Shown here one piece after another: positions 14,188 through 23,311 of a stretch of DNA of 41,822 bases (positions are counted from its first letter, which is position 1; every line of letters begins with the position of its first letter). The stretch spans positions 1-41,822 of IMG/VR virus record IMGVR_UViG_3300024343_000031; one strand, written 5' to 3'. The notes below the pieces were generated by a model. That model saw only the letters and a list, made by a program, of their open reading frames with translations. It searched no databases and had not been told where the DNA came from. The position numbers were made by a program, and so were the translations under genes. The stretch is from a virus.

Positions 14188-17100
14188 TTAATTTTCTTGT
14201 TTTTGTTTGTTAATAATCGCTTCTACTCTATCACTTTCTAATCTTAAGGCTCTTATTTCTTTTTTAGTGAGCCCTAATTTTTCTAATGCCTTTACTTGAT
14301 CTTTTTTATTTAAACCAAATAAGCTATCTTTTTTTGAAACTTTTATCTTTTTTATGCTTTTAGGATTTAATATAGCATTAACTCTATCTTCTTCTAGTTT
14401 TAAAAGCTTTATTTGTTTTTTACTTATACCTAAACTTGCTAAAGAATCTATTTGCTGTTTCTTATTAAGATCATAAAGTTTATCCATGTCTGTTTTAGGT
14501 GGAGTAACTTTACCTCCTTTTTTATCTATACCTAATTCCCACGCTGACCATCCTAATGCCAGAGCTACTCTTTTGTAGTATTCTATATCTTCATTGCCAG
14601 CGTCAACTATATTAGTTACTTTCTTTACAGCTCTATCAAGCGGAATATTTGTTGCTGCTGATATAACGTTAGCACTAGCTAAGTAAGCTGGATTATCTAT
14701 AGACCAACCTCTAGTTCTCATTTCTTCTTGATTCCAAGAAAAAGATCTACCTGCTGACTGTAGCTTACCAACCTTAGATGATACAGGTGGAGATATTTGT
14801 AAAACTCCTTTAACTACTGCATCTTGATATTTAGGTGATTTCTTATCAGCTTCTTTAGCTAACCTTAAAGCTGTATTTTTAACTGTAGAAACTATAGCAC
14901 CACCAATTCCAATACCACGCAACACACTATCAGACATCCCATTTACAATATTGAAATACTTTTCGTTTTTCTTTTCTTCTTCCTCTTCGTCGTCAAATGC
15001 AATTGCAAATAAAGCTTGCTGTAAAGCAGAGAATAAAAGGTTTTGTGCTACTCCATAGTATATGATCTTAGATATGTTTGTTTTAGCATCTCCTCGGCCA
15101 TTCTTAAGGTCACTAGCAGCTTTTTTAATTAGTCGTGCATATTGTGCTGGCGTGTTAGCAAAAGCTAATATAACACGTCCTAATGGACCAGCTTGTTGTT
15201 GACTGATTTTATCAGGTCTACTTGACTGCTGAGACTCTTCAGCTATCTCTCTAAAATCTCTAAATGCTTGTTCTTCGGCTTCAGCTTCTGTCAAACCTTC
15301 TTTCTGTAAAGCTTTAATTCTATTTCTATAAAACGATGCTCCACCTGATGCGATTGCAAAGCTATCTGCTAATTGTGTAGGTAAGAAACCAGCTTTAAGT
15401 ATTCCAGCAATAACATTTCTAGCGCTGTTACCAGGACCTTTAGCCATAGCGGCAATATCAGCTTCATTTACATTTAATTTAAGTCCGCTACGTCTATCTA
15501 ATAAGAATGGCGAATTAAATAACTTTTTAAAATCAGACCAGTATTGAGGTTGATTAGCAAATGCTTGACCAGCTTTTAACACATTGTTATCACTAAAGTT
15601 TATAAAGTTTACAGCAGATATAGTTTGAAGTACAGCTGATCTAGTGTTAAAGAACATAATAGCGCCAACTGAGTTTGTTAACCAGTCTGTAAATCTAGCA
15701 GCTAATCTATCGGATCCAGAGCTAGTATTTCTACCAGTTTCCATACGTTTAAGCATGTCAACCATAGCTTCTCTATAGTTAGCACCGTAAGCAGCTTCAA
15801 GCTTATTAAGGTTTGCTTCAGAGAATATTTGATCTACATTTTGCTGCCACACCTCAAGATATTTAGATCTTTTAGTGGTATTTAAAGCTTTTATAAAGTC
15901 TGTATCAATTGTTCCAGCAACCCAACCAGCATCAGGAGCAGCATAAGCGTCTCCTTTATTTATAGCGATTAGTTCACCAGCGAAACTTTTTAAATTTTCA
16001 TCAGTCTCAATAAACTCAACTAAAGCTTGTTGATCTTTTTGAGATAATCCAGGTATCTCCATACCTTGTTTATCCCATATATAAGCTCTAACAGCTTGTT
16101 CCTTAGTGAAGTTACTATCTTTTATTTTTTTGCGTAGATTTTTAGGCACAATCTTCAAAGCTTTTTTAAGTCCTCTAAAGTCTTGCATCATGTTAGCTCT
16201 GTCATTAGCTAAGTTTTCCATCGCTCTTGCAAACGGATTTAGCAAGTGAGCTTTATACCAAGCCATTTGAGCATCACCAGTAGATCCTTTACCTAAAGTA
16301 GAGTATAATAAACCTACAAAGTCTTCAGCAGATGGTGGAATAAAGAAATTAAATTTACCTTTATTAGCTCCAGCAACCTCAGCTTTAACTCTAGCATAAG
16401 TTTTATCAGATGCTATTCCAGTTTTGTTTTCTATTATATCATTAAAATCTTTGTCAAGATTTAGCGCTTTACTAAATTTAATCTCTTCTTTTACGTTATT
16501 TTCATCTACAACTTTAGTTTCTGACAAAACAGATGGCATTGATTTAGAATCTTCAACTCTTAAATCAGCAGGTAGATTTTTATTATTACCTACAGAAGCT
16601 TTCTGTTGATCGCTGTTAAATTGATCAGATACTAAAGCTCCGGTGTTGCTAACGCCGTAAGTTTCAAAAACAGTTTTTCCATCAGCTAAAACTATATTAT
16701 TAGGATCTATACCAAAGTTATTTCCAGCTACGTTTATGTTAAAATAACGCGCCCATATGTTGTCTGTTATCTTCCAACCTTCTGGAGTCATTGACGTATA
16801 ATTGTAAGGCTTACCATTTGGTTTTTTACCTTTTAATTTTTTGTCATCGAATTTACCTAATGCTCCTTGAAAATAATTTCTTTCAATATCTTTAAAATCT
16901 TTGTCTATTGTTTTGTTTATTGCAGATGTAAACAAATACTTAGCAACTAAACTAGCTGGCATAGTATGTTCTTCTACTATACCTCCTTCTAAATATTTAG
17001 AATAAAATTTTATAGGAGCTGACGTTCTAACAAAATGACCCATGCCTTGACTAGTAGAAGAAAGCATAGCTATAACAAAGCTAGCGTCACTGGAATTTTC

Positions 17101-20100
17101 ATCTATAATAGTTTCAAATATTTTATATATCTTTTTAAGACCTCTAAGTTTTGAAGCTTGCTTATCTTTAAAATCTTTAGTATTAAAAGCTTTTTTAAAT
17201 TTATCACTAATTTTACCATCAGCGCCACCAGTTACGTAAGTTTGTCTATTTACAGCTTCAGCTATATCAGCATCTTCTTTAGCAAACTCAACGCCTTCTA
17301 AAAAAGCATTTAAGTCCTCTGCGCTTGTAAAGTAAAAATTACGTTTTGCGGCACTAGCGCCAGCATTTGCAAAAGTTCCAGTTGTAAAGAAGCTTTTTGG
17401 GAATTTACTAGCATTAGCTTTTACCCAATTTCTGTATTTTATTACATCTTCAGGATTTTTAGAGCTTAATACGTCTACTCCTAATTCTTTAGCTATATAT
17501 TTCCATACCTTATTTTCAGCAGCTAATTCTAGCTCTGTCTTTATAAAATCTTGAGAATCAATAAACTCATTTATTTTACTAAACTTAAGGGTTGGAGCTC
17601 TGTCTATGTCTGCTAAAACTTTAGCTCTTTTAGCTGGTTCCATTTTATCTTTAGTAACTTCAGGAGCAGCATCTTTAACTAGCATCTCAGTTACAACGTT
17701 AACTAAACCAGCTTTTCTTTTTTGAGTAAAAAACTCTTTAGCCTGTTCAAGCGTTGTAGGTAGTTTAGATGACACTTTAGGACCAGACTGTAAGTTAGTA
17801 TCTTTTGGTAATAAACCTTTATTAACAGCTTCCCTAGCATCCTTAACGTTGAGTCTAGGACCTTGCTCTGCTAATACTTTTACTTTAGCCTCTCTTTCTA
17901 GTTTAACTAGGTCTGATGCTGGTAAAGCTTTTAGTATTTCTAATATGTTTTTATTAAGAAACTGCTCATCAATAGCTTTTTCAGTACCCATAAGATCAGA
18001 TACAGCTTTACGTAGTTTACTTTTTCTAGCTTCTTTATTTATAGCTGTCTTAACTTTCTTGCCTGGCAAATCACCACTTAGTATTTCACCAGAAACTTCT
18101 TTAGCTAAATCGTATATAGCATCATCTTGTTTTATTCCAAGAACTCTTCTAAGTTTAGATGTGGTTGATTTGTCTGTAGGTGTAACATCAACAGAAACTT
18201 CTTCTGCAGCAACGCCTTTAGCTTCTGTTACATCATCTGTAAATTCTTCACCTAGTATTCTTTTAGACGCTTCAATAGCTCTAGCTGGTAAAAACTTGTT
18301 TATATAAGCCGCCAACGGAACACCCGACTCTGCGTCGTATTCTCTAACTAGATCTAATATACCGCGTTTACCAGTTTCTATTTCGTCCGTAAGTAGTTGA
18401 CGGTCAAAGCCTGGTGCTTGAGATCTTTTTTCTACTATTTTACTAGTTATAGGTTTAAACTGCTCTATGATATCAAATGCAGCAGCTTCACCTTGTGCAT
18501 CATATAGTTCTTGAACTCTTGTAGACGCTTCTTCAGATCTAGAATCCTTTATAATCTGTTCATCTGTTTGTGTTTTAGGCTTAACTAACTCGCCTTCAGC
18601 GCCTTCTTGTGCTAAACTTAATTGAGATTTACTAAGCTTTCCTTTTTCTAAACTTTTGTTATAGTCTTTTATAAAGTTATATACATCTCTACCTGTGTTA
18701 AATTTAGTTTTAACTCCAAAGCTTTGTATAACTCTACGTATTTGATCTCCTATTTTAGTAAATATGTTTTCTTTAAACTGCACGTCACCAGTAGCTAAAG
18801 CATCTGAAAACAAAGTCAAGGCTTCTTCCATTTGAACTTCTTTAGATTCGTTAGCGTATAGCTCCATCCTCTTTTTGAAATTACTGTCTTTTATAGCGTT
18901 AGAATCTATTTTATTTAATTCAGTCAACAAGGCCTCTCCAAGATTTACAGCTGTTTCAGGGCTGTTTTTAATGGTGTTATAAGTAATAGCATGTCCTAAT
19001 TCGTGACCCGCAATGTTCATTGCTTTTTCTTTAGCTGCTATTTCTCTGTTTATAACTATAGTTTGCTTGCCCGTGTCTTTATCTTGTATTATAAAACCTT
19101 GTTGACCTGAAGCTTTAGAGTCTATGTCTTTGTCTTGAGTTTTTAAGAACTCTTTAATTTCCTCCGCATTAGCAAAATCTTTAAAGTCTAAACCTTCTAT
19201 ATCTTTAGACGCTTCTTTAGCTCTTTCAATATTAGAAACCAATCTTTCAGCTTCGTTTCTTACATCTGAAATATTTTGACTAGCTACGTCTCTTTTTTTA
19301 ACTAGTTCTGAAATCATAAGATCCTTAACCTCTTGTGTGTACTTAGGATCCTTGTTAATTTCTTGTATTTGACTATTGTAACTAGTTAGAAGATCTGCAT
19401 TTTCATTTATAGACTCTATAGATTCAGAAGGTAAAACAGCTAATAACTCGTTGGCTTCGTTTACAGTGCTTTTCAATTCTAACCTAATAGCGTCTTGAGA
19501 CGTGTTTATTAAAGATATTTCTTTTTCGGTTAGGTTTTTAGCAAACTTTTGATCTTCTAATATGTTTAAATCGTTTATAAGTTTAGATATTCTTTCTTTG
19601 TTAGGTTTAGATCTTATAGAGCTTAAAGCTAAACCAGAAGCTCCAACACCAGAACCACCTACAAAACCTTGAAAATAATTCTCTAAACCTTCTAAAGAAA
19701 ACATATAATCAATAGCACTTAAACCAGCTTCGTCTGGAGACATATCTTTAGCTAGGTTCTCGTTAAGTTTTTCTATACCAGATTGAGTCCACTCAGTAAT
19801 ACCTTCTTTTTGACCAACGTTTAGTAAGCTAAAAACAGTTTTAGCACCTTTGTTACTTAAAGAATTTATATACTTATTTACTCCTTTTATACCATATCTT
19901 TCTAAAGAATAACCTAAAACACCTAACGAAGCTGGAACCAATGTTTCAGCGTTTCCACTAGCTATTAATTGATCTACTGTTATACCTAAATCAGCAGCTT
20001 TTTTTTCGTTATAAGACTTAACAGATCCACCTATCATATCAGTAGCTAAACCAACCCCAAATGTTAAATAGTTTGTAGCTGCTGAAGTACCAAACGCAGA

Positions 20101-20967
20101 TAAAGCATTAAAAGCAGCTGCTAAACCTCCAGCTGCTTTAGATCCTAAGCCGTCTCTGTCTTTTAACTCTGTAAATCCTATTGTTTTACCACCATAGCTA
20201 CTAACTTTGTCTATATCAGCAGTAGCTTCTCCTAAGTTTTTACTAGCAGACTTAAGTATTTTATCAGCTGTTTCTTTTGGAAATAAATTTCTAACTAAGT
20301 CTATATCGCTAGATATGTAGCTTCCTAGCCATTTAGCTCTGTCGTCTATTGTAGAAAGTTGACCTAAACCGTTGGTTATAGAGTTAAATATACTTTGCTT
20401 GGCCGATAGCTTGTCTGGATTATCAGCATAATATTGTCTTTCTTTTTCTCTTAAATCTCTTTGTTTTTTGTCGTCGGCTGATATTCTTTGAGTTTCTTCA
20501 AATTCCGTTATAGGAGAAAGATCACCTTCGTTTTTTTCTTCCATTATAGAAGGCGCTTCAAGACCTGCTTTTTCAAACATTTCTTTTACAGCAACAGCTT
20601 GTAGATCTTTTTCTCTTTGCTTATACTCTTCTGCTGTAACAACTACCTCCTCTAAACCTACAGGTTCTAAAGCTACAACACCTTCCTCTACTTCTTCACC
20701 AGATAAAATTATCTCACCTTCCTCTGTAAAGCCCGAAGAACCAGGCTCCAAAGGAGATTCCGTACTTTTGGACACTTCGGTTACATCCACAGTCGTGTCC
20801 ATCTCTGTGGTTAGTGTCTTTCCCTCTGGTTCAGTAGTTTCTACTACCGCCTCCTGTATTTGTATATCTGGGTTGTTAGTTAAAAAAACATCAACATCAA
20901 CACCTTTTTCAGCAGCTAGTTTATCTACCTGCTCTTTAGTTAACTTTCTATCTTTATATGTATACAT
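14188..20967 (-). CDS. Giant 2259-aa internal virion/polyvalent protein with metalloprotease motif and sigma-like segment
   Basis: Probably packaged and ejected with the DNA. The N-terminus (YTYKDRKLTKEQVDKL) is followed by an acidic linker and a weakly hydrophobic Gly/Ala-rich zone at about 275-312 that might cross membranes. A zincin motif HELGH sits at 655-659 (His655, Glu656, His659). Residues about 830-910 resemble sigma-70 region 2 (KRGILDLVREYDAESGVPLA, then AYINKFLPARAIEASKRIL). Residues about 1590-2050 look like the large C-terminal region of phage polyvalent proteins. Two 37-residue repeats end the protein (2164-2200, 2216-2252). It replaces T7 gp15/gp16-type proteins in position; no lytic transglycosylase motif was seen. 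Gene spacing is 1 nt upstream and 0 downstream. Confidence 0.8.
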   Translation of the reverse strand: MYTYKDRKLTKEQVDKLAAEKGVDVDVFLTNNPDIQIQEAVVETTEPEGKTLTTEMDTTVDVTEVSKSTESPLEPGSSGFTEEGEIILSGEEVEEGVVALEPVGLEEVVVTAEEYKQREKDLQAVAVKEMFEKAGLEAPSIMEEKNEGDLSPITEFEETQRISADDKKQRDLREKERQYYADNPDKLSAKQSIFNSITNGLGQLSTIDDRAKWLGSYISSDIDLVRNLFPKETADKILKSASKNLGEATADIDKVSSYGGKTIGFTELKDRDGLGSKAAGGLAAAFNALSAFGTSAATNYLTFGVGLATDMIGGSVKSYNEKKAADLGITVDQLIASGNAETLVPASLGVLGYSLERYGIKGVNKYINSLSNKGAKTVFSLLNVGQKEGITEWTQSGIEKLNENLAKDMSPDEAGLSAIDYMFSLEGLENYFQGFVGGSGVGASGLALSSIRSKPNKERISKLINDLNILEDQKFAKNLTEKEISLINTSQDAIRLELKSTVNEANELLAVLPSESIESINENADLLTSYNSQIQEINKDPKYTQEVKDLMISELVKKRDVASQNISDVRNEAERLVSNIERAKEASKDIEGLDFKDFANAEEIKEFLKTQDKDIDSKASGQQGFIIQDKDTGKQTIVINREIAAKEKAMNIAGHELGHAITYNTIKNSPETAVNLGEALLTELNKIDSNAIKDSNFKKRMELYANESKEVQMEEALTLFSDALATGDVQFKENIFTKIGDQIRRVIQSFGVKTKFNTGRDVYNFIKDYNKSLEKGKLSKSQLSLAQEGAEGELVKPKTQTDEQIIKDSRSEEASTRVQELYDAQGEAAAFDIIEQFKPITSKIVEKRSQAPGFDRQLLTDEIETGKRGILDLVREYDAESGVPLAAYINKFLPARAIEASKRILGEEFTDDVTEAKGVAAEEVSVDVTPTDKSTTSKLRRVLGIKQDDAIYDLAKEVSGEILSGDLPGKKVKTAINKEARKSKLRKAVSDLMGTEKAIDEQFLNKNILEILKALPASDLVKLEREAKVKVLAEQGPRLNVKDAREAVNKGLLPKDTNLQSGPKVSSKLPTTLEQAKEFFTQKRKAGLVNVVTEMLVKDAAPEVTKDKMEPAKRAKVLADIDRAPTLKFSKINEFIDSQDFIKTELELAAENKVWKYIAKELGVDVLSSKNPEDVIKYRNWVKANASKFPKSFFTTGTFANAGASAAKRNFYFTSAEDLNAFLEGVEFAKEDADIAEAVNRQTYVTGGADGKISDKFKKAFNTKDFKDKQASKLRGLKKIYKIFETIIDENSSDASFVIAMLSSTSQGMGHFVRTSAPIKFYSKYLEGGIVEEHTMPASLVAKYLFTSAINKTIDKDFKDIERNYFQGALGKFDDKKLKGKKPNGKPYNYTSMTPEGWKITDNIWARYFNINVAGNNFGIDPNNIVLADGKTVFETYGVSNTGALVSDQFNSDQQKASVGNNKNLPADLRVEDSKSMPSVLSETKVVDENNVKEEIKFSKALNLDKDFNDIIENKTGIASDKTYARVKAEVAGANKGKFNFFIPPSAEDFVGLLYSTLGKGSTGDAQMAWYKAHLLNPFARAMENLANDRANMMQDFRGLKKALKIVPKNLRKKIKDSNFTKEQAVRAYIWDKQGMEIPGLSQKDQQALVEFIETDENLKSFAGELIAINKGDAYAAPDAGWVAGTIDTDFIKALNTTKRSKYLEVWQQNVDQIFSEANLNKLEAAYGANYREAMVDMLKRMETGRNTSSGSDRLAARFTDWLTNSVGAIMFFNTRSAVLQTISAVNFINFSDNNVLKAGQAFANQPQYWSDFKKLFNSPFLLDRRSGLKLNVNEADIAAMAKGPGNSARNVIAGILKAGFLPTQLADSFAIASGGASFYRNRIKALQKEGLTEAEAEEQAFRDFREIAEESQQSSRPDKISQQQAGPLGRVILAFANTPAQYARLIKKAASDLKNGRGDAKTNISKIIYYGVAQNLLFSALQQALFAIAFDDEEEEEKKNEKYFNIVNGMSDSVLRGIGIGGAIVSTVKNTALRLAKEADKKSPKYQDAVVKGVLQISPPVSSKVGKLQSAGRSFSWNQEEMRTRGWSIDNPAYLASANVISAATNIPLDRAVKKVTNIVDAGNEDIEYYKRVALALGWSAWELGIDKKGGKVTPPKTDMDKLYDLNKKQQIDSLASLGISKKQIKLLKLEEDRVNAILNPKSIKKIKVSKKDSLFGLNKKDQVKALEKLGLTKKEIRALRLESDRVEAIINKQKQEN
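14212..14478 (-). repeat. Duplicated 37-residue motif at the C-terminus of the giant protein
   Basis: Two copies, residues 2164-2200 and 2216-2252, separated by a Lys-rich linker. Shared positions: LNKK(Q/D)Q(I/V), LG(I/L)(S/T)KK(Q/E)I, then L(K/R)LE.DRV.AI. About half of the residues are identical. Each copy predicts as a helix-turn-helix-helix hairpin. The nucleotide copies have diverged, so this is an old protein-level duplication, not a recent tandem repeat. Confidence 0.8.
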
Positions 20968-20968
20968 A

Positions 20969-22132
20969 CTAGTTAAATTGATCTGCTGTTAATTCTACTT
21001 CTTCAACCATTTCAGATTGTACTTCTTCTTTAACTACTTCTGTAGTTGCACCAACTGCTACCGTAGGTAATAATGGTTTTAAACTGCTAAACATAAGCTC
21101 TTGAAATTCAGCTTGTTGTCCTGCGTCTACATTTTTACCATTAGGAGCAACTTCAAATTTAAGATCTTCTTCTTTATTAAAGTTGTTTCTCCAAACTCTA
21201 TTAGCTTCTTGATAATCATTAAGTAGTGCGCCGGCTCTAGCCATAGACTTTGACTTTGTGTCATTAACTATTTTAGCCATGTTAGCAGGTATAAACTCTG
21301 TTTGAGTTTTACCGTCTTCAGACACTTCCATATACTTTTGGTCTAACAACAAGTAAGCGTCGTTATATTGTAAGCTGTTGTCTATAATAGAAACTTGCTC
21401 TCCATTAACATCTAAAGAGCTAGGCGTTTGAAGCATTTTTATATTTTCACCTTTTAAATCAAGAACAATACCTGGATCATAAGCTAACCAAGTTATAGCT
21501 GGCTTATCAACTACTTCTCCTTCTAATATAGCTCCGGTATATTTTAATCTAATTTCAGCATCATCGCCTACGTAATACTCTTCATTAGCATCATCTCCAG
21601 CTAGTCCATTTCGTATAGCCATAGTTTTTGACCATAAAGGAGTATCTCTACCTACTAAAGCCATACCGCCTGGTTGCCCAGGGTTTTTAGAACCTTCAAG
21701 ACCAAAATATTCTTTCATGAATATACCATCTGTTTCTTTTCCAGTGTCTATAATTTGATAAAGCTCAGTTAGAGATGTATTTAATTTACTAGCAGCTACA
21801 CTAGCTTCGTTACGCTCTTGCTTTGTTTTTGCTTGAGTTACAGCGGTATCAGCGTAATATATGCCCCATATTAAATCATTACCTAATTTAGATAACGAAG
21901 GATTTCTTATACCTCCTTTTTTAATATTTTTTAAAGCTTCTTCTTGGTTATCAAAAAGCCTAGCAGATACATTTCTTTGTACAGTAGCCGCTTCTTTTTG
22001 AGAAGCAGACATAGAAGTGCCTTCTAGCTTTATAGCTTTAGTAGTATCAGCGCCTAAGTTTTTAGTAGCATTAGTCCAAATGCTATTAGCTTCTTTATTT
22101 ACAGACGTAAAGGTGTTTTGTTTTGCTTTCAT
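20969..22132 (-). CDS. Internal virion protein (putative)
   Basis: 387 residues, soluble and mixed alpha/beta, with a C-terminal acidic Glu/Val-rich tail (VVKEEVQSEMVEEVELTADQ). Early residues are helical and Ala/Lys/Asn-rich. No enzyme motif is recognised. It lies between the small Gly/Ala-rich internal protein and the giant ejection protein, which is the order of T7-like ejection proteins, hence the virion assignment. The start ATG follows the A/T-rich leader TTAATCAAAAT. Confidence 0.6.
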   Translation of the reverse strand: MKAKQNTFTSVNKEANSIWTNATKNLGADTTKAIKLEGTSMSASQKEAATVQRNVSARLFDNQEEALKNIKKGGIRNPSLSKLGNDLIWGIYYADTAVTQAKTKQERNEASVAASKLNTSLTELYQIIDTGKETDGIFMKEYFGLEGSKNPGQPGGMALVGRDTPLWSKTMAIRNGLAGDDANEEYYVGDDAEIRLKYTGAILEGEVVDKPAITWLAYDPGIVLDLKGENIKMLQTPSSLDVNGEQVSIIDNSLQYNDAYLLLDQKYMEVSEDGKTQTEFIPANMAKIVNDTKSKSMARAGALLNDYQEANRVWRNNFNKEEDLKFEVAPNGKNVDAGQQAEFQELMFSSLKPLLPTVAVGATTEVVKEEVQSEMVEEVELTADQFN

Positions 22133-22139
22133 ATTTTGA

Positions 22140-22886
22140 TTAACCTTTCTTGTTTGCTCCCATTGCTAATGCACCCGCATATGCTCCAGCCATATTACCA
22201 ACAGCTGAAACTCCACCAGCTATAGCAGCTCCTTTAGCTTCAACAGCTGCTCCTTCTTGCATTGCTGCTCCTGTTATTTGAGATTGTTTTCTATTAAGTT
22301 GCTCTTTTTCTCTTTTTTCTTTAGTTTCAAACTCGTAGATTTGACCTGATACTTTTTTATCCTCAAGTCTTTCTGCTCCCCGCATTTTAGTATTTTGAAC
22401 TCTTTTAGCTTCGCTTAGCTGTATGTTTTGTAAGCTTTCTTCACCACGAGCTCTCATTTGTTGATTAGTGGCTTCTTGTTGTTCTATACTAGCTGATACT
22501 CCTTTTTTACTTTCTAATGCCATTCTAGCTAAAGCAGTAGCTCCACCAGCACTAGCGCCAGTAGCTCTAAGAGTGTCTAGTGTATTAGCTAAGGCTATAT
22601 CAGCTTCTTCTATTTGCATTTCAGCCGCGGCTGTTGATACAGCAAGATTAGAAAATGGATTTGAAGCTATACTACTTAAGTCAGACACCATACTAGACAA
22701 ATCTGTTACACCTTCATAAGGATTTATAATATCTTGACGGTTTTTTTCTAACTCTTCTAGTTCGCCTGTAAGTCTATTTTTGTTTGAACGCGCTCGTCGC
22801 TCTGACTTTCCCGCTGAAATAGCACCTATAGTGCTTCCTGCTACTGCCGCTACGCCTCCAATTATTGCTGCTGTTACTAATGCCAT
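22140..22886 (-). CDS. Gly/Ala-rich internal virion protein (gp14-like position)
   Basis: 248 residues. The N-terminus has a Gly/Ala hydrophobic helix (AAIIGGVAAVAGSTIGAISA), followed by a long charged, Gln/Glu-rich coiled-coil body (about 30-195) and a second Gly/Ala-rich hydrophobic segment near the C-terminus (about 215-243). This two-hydrophobic-end design is typical of small ejection proteins that form membrane channels (T7 gp14, P22 gp7/gp20 type). Family membership is inferred from architecture and place, not from clear sequence identity. Confidence 0.65.
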   Translation of the reverse strand: MALVTAAIIGGVAAVAGSTIGAISAGKSERRARSNKNRLTGELEELEKNRQDIINPYEGVTDLSSMVSDLSSIASNPFSNLAVSTAAAEMQIEEADIALANTLDTLRATGASAGGATALARMALESKKGVSASIEQQEATNQQMRARGEESLQNIQLSEAKRVQNTKMRGAERLEDKKVSGQIYEFETKEKREKEQLNRKQSQITGAAMQEGAAVEAKGAAIAGGVSAVGNMAGAYAGALAMGANKKG

Positions 22887-22887
22887 T

Positions 22888-23301
22888 TTATACTATTTTT
22901 TTTGAAATTTCATAAGAAGGTTTTTCGTCTATTGTATAGTCCAAACTCTTGTGTATTTCCATTAAACTTTCATTTCTACCTATGCTTATAACAGCCTCAC
23001 AACCGCTTATTTTAGCTACGTACTCTAATCCAGATATTAACATTTTAGTAGCTTCTTTTCTATCACTCTCTCTGTAGTTTGGATCAGAAACTAACCACTC
23101 CATCCACCCTATTTTAGAGTTAGTAGTGTAAATAAAACCAGCTATTATAGCTACATTGTTCTTTTCTACTATAAGTCCACCTGTTCCGTTTTCAGGAAGT
23201 AGTGCTTTAGGGGGATGATGCTGCCAATCAGGCCACATATTCCAAAGACTAACTAAAGTGTCCCAATCAGACTCCTCTAGTTTTCGTATTTTTAATTCCA
23301 T
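22888..23301 (-). CDS. GNAT-family N-acetyltransferase in the tail module
   Basis: 137 residues from Met at 23301 (MELKIRKLEESDW). I prefer this to the frame's upstream ATG at 23349 because 23301 has the recurring leader AATTAAATCAA and avoids overlapping the previous gene. The GNAT fold is supported by the N-terminal RKLEESDWDTLVSLW helix, a central strand pair (IAGFIYTT, IGWMEWLVSDP), an acetyl-CoA-loop region with basic residues (YRESDRKEATKMLISGL), and the EIHKSLDY C-terminal motif typical of the family. Substrate unknown; it may modify a virion or host protein. Confidence 0.75.
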   Translation of the reverse strand: MELKIRKLEESDWDTLVSLWNMWPDWQHHPPKALLPENGTGGLIVEKNNVAIIAGFIYTTNSKIGWMEWLVSDPNYRESDRKEATKMLISGLEYVAKISGCEAVISIGRNESLMEIHKSLDYTIDEKPSYEISKKIV

Positions 23302-23311
23302 TTGATTTAAT

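Noticed and set aside
17849-18307. 152-aa + strand open frame antisense to the giant protein
   Set aside because: Ser/Leu-rich composition is the usual antisense shadow of a Lys/Glu-rich coding frame; no start context or motif.
14188-20967. Considered a phage-encoded RNA polymerase or lytic transglycosylase as the giant protein's identity
   Set aside because: No DxDxD polymerase motif and no transglycosylase Glu motif were found on reading; the HELGH and sigma-like segments point elsewhere.
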